5,513 bases of DNA from the NCBI GenBank assembly GCA_017501055.1, contig JAFVXP010000060.1, positions 1 to 5,513 of the forward strand, in the 5' to 3' direction. Each line of letters opens with the position of its first letter. Position 1 is the first letter of the stretch. Shown in pieces: positions 5,443-5,513 of this stretch. The stretch is from Clostridia bacterium. GTDB lineage: Bacteria; Bacillota; Clostridia; Oscillospirales; CAG-382. The notes under the pieces were generated by a model. The model did not search any database. It saw only the letters and a program-made list of their open reading frames with translations, and was not told the origin of the DNA. A program made the position numbers and the translations under genes.

Positions 5443-5513
5443 GAGAAATTTACAAGAAATTATACTTTTTTTGCCATGCTTTCTACTATAAAATAAACAA
5501 AAACGGTTCCGCA

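Noticed and set aside
5459..5464. Second guaA promoter with a TATAAT box
   Set aside because: No -35 hexamer is found at 16-18 bases upstream; in AT-rich sequence a lone TATAAT is weak evidence.

Overview
This is a roughly 5.5 kb piece of a low-to-mid GC genome, and every convincing gene lies on the minus strand. Strong AGGAGG-type ribosome binding sites, TTGTAA-17 bp-TATAAT promoters, an intrinsic terminator and a secreted protein with a PSEE-repeat tail all suggest a Gram-positive, anaerobic Firmicute. The gene content would fit a gut Clostridia lineage, but no rRNA or marker phylogeny is available here, so this placement is inference.

In transcription order (right to left), the window opens with an AT-rich promoter region (5367-5513). 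It is followed by a guaA-like gene (4365-5366) that encodes only the ATP pyrophosphatase and dimerisation parts of GMP synthetase; the usual N-terminal glutamine amidotransferase domain is absent. Next is a 346-base gene-free stretch (4019-4364) made almost wholly of short palindromes. It contains a 130-bp block present twice at a 170-bp period with only two differences. A small four-helix-bundle gene of the 23S rRNA intervening-sequence protein family (3668-4018) starts directly at the end of this array and finishes at a clear intrinsic terminator (3617-3660).

A new transcription unit then starts from a near-consensus promoter (3584-3612). It encodes an aldo/keto reductase with two C-terminal 4Fe-4S motifs (2457-3551). 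After 49 bases with no terminator comes a large secreted glycosyl-hydrolase-like 10 protein (2407 to beyond position 1). This last gene is the largest in the window and runs off the left edge; it has a signal peptide, two related N-terminal modules, a GHL10 barrel, a helical region and a repetitive acidic PSEE tail.

The genes do not form one pathway. guaA is purine biosynthesis, the reductase is a cytoplasmic redox enzyme, and the GHL10 protein acts outside the membrane. The least explained part is the palindrome array coupled to the four-helix-bundle gene, which looks like an inserted accessory cassette between guaA and the reductase unit. The split form of GuaA is the second point of interest.
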